Shown: positions 60,475-64,000 of the stretch, in pieces | Position numbering within the stretch: position 1 is the stretch's first letter | Layout of the letters: every line of letters begins with the position of its first letter | From: Symbiodinium natans | Lineage: Eukaryota; Sar; Dinophyceae; Suessiales; Symbiodiniaceae | Assembly: GCA_905221605.1 (NCBI GenBank) | Contig: CAJNDS010002085.1 | Coordinates: forward strand, 628,774-692,773 | Reading direction: 5' to 3' | DNA length: 64,000 nt | The notes under the pieces: model-generated | The model's input: the letters and a program-made list of their open reading frames with translations, nothing else | Database searches by the model: none | What the model was told of the DNA's origin: nothing | Position numbers and translations under genes: made by a program

Positions 60475-61828
60475 ATGGCCTTCTGTCTGGATTTGGCGCC
60501 GGATCATCTTAGGAAGATTCTTGGCTCTTCCATCCACACTTCGCCCTGCCTCTTCTCGTATGACAACAAATTCTGCATCTTGGAGACCAGTATCGCCTTT
60601 TGCATTATGCAGCTGGCTGGCACGGTCTCCATTCGTGCACACTTGGATGCCGATGTAAAGTCCTCCGAATTGGTTGGGGCTGCTCTCCAGCTTATCCACC
60701 GCTGTTGGTCCAAGGGACTTGCCCTCCAGTTAAGGGAGATAGATGGATGCGGATGCCTTGAGTGGCAGCAATGGGGGTTGCAAACTCTGCGCGCTATGGG
60801 TTCGGTGAGTGTGGCGTGGCATAATGTACTTGCTGGCCACATCGGGCAGGCGTATATAATTGCGCTCCCGGTAACATTGCATGCATCTTGCAGAATTGCC
60901 CACTACCACCCTGGGCAGCTACGAGGTGTTCTTTCTTCGGTTGAGCTCGCTGCCCTGTCTGCCTGTCTTCCGTCTTCATGCACCTCTTCTCGCATACCAA
61001 AGGTCACCTCCCACCCTGCTTGCTCGTGCCACCCATCATGGTTTTTGGCCTGGCGTTCTTAAACGCCCCTTTGGGCCCCTCCCAGCTGAGAATGGCACCG
61101 GTGCGCCACGAGTGCAAGAGTACCAGTTCACCACCCAAACGGCCTGCGCCTTTCACGAACAGGGTCTTGGTGCGACCTGTGCTTTCGTTGGCCAAATCGC
61201 CACCTTCGTCCTCGTTGAAGTTGGACTCGAGTTTGGATGTATGCTCAAGTACACCATGTGTTGCTCACCCTACACGCACGGAGAGTGGTACCTCCTCGAA
61301 TCTACCCAACTAGGCGCTGAACTTCTTCCGCTCCTCCTGGAAAGCATGGCCTTCCGACTTGATCTCAATCTGGTGCAAATCCAAGTAGTTGTCCAGGGAC
61401 TGACCTTTGCTGTCCCTTTAGTCAGCTTTCTTGTTGATTGGCCTGTTGGCACGGTCTTTATTGCTGTTGCCTTCCCCTCCTTTGAGCACATGGTAGAGGC
61501 GCATCCGGTCCTGGTAGGGTCTTACTTTAGTAGGCGCCTCTGTATTGTCAATCCGCCTGATGGGATGCTCCCTCTCAATCTCACAATTGATCCAATGCTG
61601 CCGGTGCTAATGCTGCAAATACTAATTGTGCAACACATGCGGCAACTGAGTGGTTACCTTGAAAGTCGGGCTTTCGTACTTTGCGATGAGCAGGGCTTTG
61701 TTGCGGACACGTGTACCAAAATCCAAACAGCGTTCCATGAGGATGCGAGGGTACTTCTTAAGTACAAGTGCCTCACCTTCGAAGGTCACCTGTTTAGATT
61801 GGTCTCCGCCTCCCACAGCCTACTTTGA
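60475..61828 (+). pseudogene. Unknown gene 2 of the tandem family, LVDWPVGT type
   Basis: ATG 60475. The N-terminal half (LETSIAFCIMQLAGTVSIRA) runs to ~60890, then the frame shifts by one base and continues to 61828 with SFLVDWPVGTVFIAVAF, AHPVLVGSYF, HMRQLSGYLESRAFVLCDEQ and a C-terminal TAFHEDARVLLKYKC. The same words recur in gene 3. No family recognised; the hydrophobic content is high, but no clear membrane topology is seen. A spliced-leader-like TTATTTTGCTCAAG precedes it at 60425-60438. Confidence 0.4.
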
Positions 61829-61989
61829 TGCTAGGACGGCTGGCTTTGCTGTTGGCAACGTCTCCTTGCCGCCTTTTGGCTCACACTAGCGTAGTAGTGT
61901 TTTGGCTCATGGGGGTCTGAGGTTGCTCCGCGACGTCACTTTTCTGCCGCCACACTATACGACTCGTTGCCTTGCGGCTAAGTTTGAGC

Positions 61990-63385
61990 ATGTCAACAGA
62001 GGAAGATTGCCTTGACAGCGACCCAAGGCAGCTTGAGTACGCCCGTACTCTTGCTCTGCCGCAAACTCTGTCTTTGGATCTGTCCCCCGTGGCCTTGATG
62101 CTGGTCCTAGGCAATGATCCTCTAATTCCTCTTTGCGGAGGTGGAGAGGACCCTGTGCAACGACTGACATCGTCAGTCGCGCAACGCCTTCTTGTGGATC
62201 TCTGCAACATCAAGGTTGTTCTTGCCCTGCCATTGCAGAGTGTTCATGGCACTGAAAATGCCGCTGATGCCTTCCAGGCTTGGCTGGGATGGAGCATAAG
62301 CCAAGAAATAAAGATTGGCCAGGTCTCGGGCGGCCTAGACTTTCATTGGCACATGCTTCATTGGCGCCAATTGGCTGTCCAGTCTGTGGCCTGTCTTGCA
62401 TCAGTTAATTCGCACTGGTTCCGTCTTCTCTCTGAAGGTCTGAGGGGAATGCCCTTCTTTGCGATTCCCACGGGGGAACACGCCGGAGCGTTCTTTGGAG
62501 TCACGCCTCTTGACGAATGCACTTACGACGTCCATGCAGTTGGAGACTTCCCACTCGCGAGCCTCCGCCTCCTCCGACTGCGTTCACCGTTTACAGCTGA
62601 CTTTGCCAATCAAACTCCTGCAAGACAGCTTCTGGGCGGGCGACTTGCTCATGAGCATCATTGGCCTGCCCAAATGGACTCTCCTCACCCGCAGGCAGAG
62701 GGCCACTGTGGCAGTCTATGGCCTCGCACACAGTCCACCTTGCAGCGTCACGTGCCTGCCCCTTGGTCAGTCCGTGAAGCAGCTTCTCGTTGTAGGGTAA
62801 GGTATGCTGGTCTTGTTGCCAATCTCACCCTTGTCCGTGTTACTCAACATCGAGGTTGTATGATGCAAATCGTTTGGTGTGCTGCTCCCTTTCGACAAGA
62901 AGCTCTTGAAGGGGATACTCTCCAACTTACCACTCAACTTTTCCCTGCCTTATGTGCTTTGTGCCCGAACCGCCTGCAGCCAGATCTCCTTGGGGTCTGT
63001 CTCGCAGCTAAGCCACCTACCTGTCCCTCCGTGCTGTGCCCTGGTAGATTGGCCGGTGGGCACACCGTTCACTGTATATGCCTACAATGATCTCCTGGCT
63101 GTAAGGGCTGCGCATCCACCCGTCACTGTTGGCTGGCCGTCCTGGCACCTGCAGCTCCTCAACCCAAGCGATTGGAATGACCTACCTTGCCCTGTTTTGG
63201 CTTCTTGTAGCTGGCCTGTGTTCCTGTTGATGGTCAAATGCGTGCAAGCGATGAGAGAACGCAGTGGGCACCTCGAGTGTCGATCTTTTGTCCTGGCCGA
63301 CTCACAAGGGGCAGTTGCGAGTCCTACGTCGGCGGTACGCCGAGCTTTTGCTCCGAATGCAAACACACTTCTGAAAATGCAGTAG
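61990..63385 (+). pseudogene. Unknown gene 3 of the tandem family, paralogue of gene 2
   Basis: ATG 61990 begins MSTEEDCLDSDPRQLEYA. Homology to gene 2 runs through three frames: first to ~62600, then 62600-62790 (LPKWTLLTRRQRATVAVYG), back to the first frame (GCMMQIVWCAAPF, matching GCMLKYTMCCSPY of gene 2), then from ~62885 to 63385 with CCALVDWPVGTPFTVYAYND, AMRERSGHLECRSFVLADSQ and AFAPNANTLLKMQ. At least three frame breaks. Spliced-leader-like TTTTGGCTCA occurs at 61874 and 61900. Function unknown. Confidence 0.4.
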
Positions 63386-63580
63386 GGACCCCGCCTTTAT
63401 TAATGCTTGGTCTTGGAAGCATGAGGGTCTCGTTCTCCAGTTTCACACCGGTTTTGCGGTTTTGCTTTCTCGGGAATGTGTTGGCGGGACTTTTTCATGG
63501 GTGCTGTGCAGTGCTGGCTCAGGTCAACTCTGTAGATCCGAGGTAGTCCACCGCCTTCCCCTCAGGAAGACAGCGCTGAC

Positions 63581-64000
63581 ATGGTTGAGGCATCCAGCCC
63601 TCAAAGCCATATGGAACGTCTTGCTCCGCTGCTTGTGATTGTCTCGCAGTTGAGCCTTACGTCGGCCTACTGTAGGCCCGCCTCCAGGCACAGCGATAGA
63701 CACCTTCACGACTGCCCATTGGATGCATTGCGTTGTATCCTCTTTGAGGCGTGCGCTGTGTGCTTGAGCCTGTGGTTAATTATTGAGCCGCGCGAAGGCC
63801 TCTCCGAGCCTCCACAAGTGTACCTCTGGCGGCAACACCAGTCGAATTGGGGCTGTTGTTATACTCGCCTCCCTCACGTCGCTCCTGGAGTCGAGAATTA
63901 TAGGGTTGCCCTCCCATCCCTGAGGGAAACCGCGAGAGTGGCTGCTGTTCTTCACAGCATCCCTAACAGTGATGCTTTCAAGGAAACCTTCTTCTCTGAG
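63581..64000 (+). CDS. Unknown gene 4 of the tandem family, partial (runs off the window)
   Basis: ATG 63581 opens 140 uninterrupted codons to the window end: MVEASSPQSHMERLAPLLVI, CPLDALRCILFEACAVCLSL and RETARVAAVLHSIPNSDAF. The helix-rich start and its position one repeat length (~1.6 kb) after gene 3 suggest a further paralogue, but the diagnostic LVDWPVGT region would lie outside. A spliced-leader-like TGCTGGCTCAGG lies at 63512-63523. Confidence 0.4.
   Translation, partial: MVEASSPQSHMERLAPLLVIVSQLSLTSAYCRPASRHSDRHLHDCPLDALRCILFEACAVCLSLWLIIEPREGLSEPPQVYLWRQHQSNWGCCYTRLPHVAPGVENYRVALPSLRETARVAAVLHSIPNSDAFKETFFSE

Overview
The window looks like nuclear DNA of a dinoflagellate (Symbiodinium-like in style, species not determinable). 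The pointers are arrays of the plant/alveolate-type telomere heptamer TTTAGGG, introns that fit GT-AG and GC-AG boundaries, short motifs resembling worn dinoflagellate spliced-leader sequence, and a repertoire of DIRS-like, LINE-like and Polinton-like elements. No rRNA, tRNA or CRISPR was recognised. All functional calls are by eye from motifs and reading frames; no database search was possible.

Layout. (1) 0-6.0 kb, minus strand: a DIRS-like retroelement with a membrane ORF, a gag-like ORF, reverse transcriptase (RT), RNase H, a tyrosine recombinase nested inside the same stretch in another frame, and a cytosine-methyltransferase-like tail. (2) 6.2-8.65 kb: three interstitial telomere-repeat arrays around a ~110-bp tandem repeat. 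(3) 8.65-15.7 kb: mostly gene-poor, with two probable host genes in pieces on the minus strand, a CAP-Gly exon and a four-exon AhpD/carboxymuconolactone-decarboxylase-like gene. (4) 15.7-22.7 kb, plus strand: a frameshifted LINE whose ORF1 ends in tandem Cys/His repeats; an antisense, poly(A)-tailed fragment of another retroelement is inserted in it. (5) 22.7-28 kb: decayed RT fragments. (6) 28-33.4 kb, minus strand: a PAN-domain exon, and a three-exon gene that joins a signal-peptide-like start, a SAM-like segment and a Crinkler-like NTPase/nuclease. (7) 33.6-34.5 kb: two 33-bp minisatellites in inverted orientation.

(8) 35.4-44.2 kb is a GC-rich, compact, virus-like block, interpreted as an integrated Polinton-like virus or virus relic. 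It holds a B-family-polymerase-like/HNH/SF1-helicase fusion, a possible ssDNA-binding protein, a small membrane protein, a C5 methyltransferase, an A32/FtsK-like packaging ATPase, a penton-like capsid protein, a fibre with a peptidase-S74-like self-processing tail, and a retroviral-type integrase. Most genes carry frameshifts; only the integrase is clean. No major capsid gene was found. Several starts sit in TAAATG or AAAATG, like the late promoters of large DNA viruses. A small 2-oxoglutarate-oxygenase-like gene follows at 44.3 kb.

(9) 45.5-59.5 kb is a less GC-rich, apparently intact LINE-like element with three long overlapping ORFs: a 2099-residue ORF1 with a DNMT3-like methyltransferase, an endonuclease-RT ORF2 joined to ORF1 by an ATGA overlap, and an ORF3 with RNase H plus what may be a family-A-polymerase-like palm. 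(10) 59.5-64.0 kb holds a tandem family of unknown genes, each preceded by a spliced-leader-like motif.

The unifying theme is that three unrelated mobile elements in one window each carry their own cytosine-methyltransferase domain. Frame breaks are frequent in old or GC-rich elements. Some may be assembly indels, so raw reads should be consulted before calling pseudogenes.
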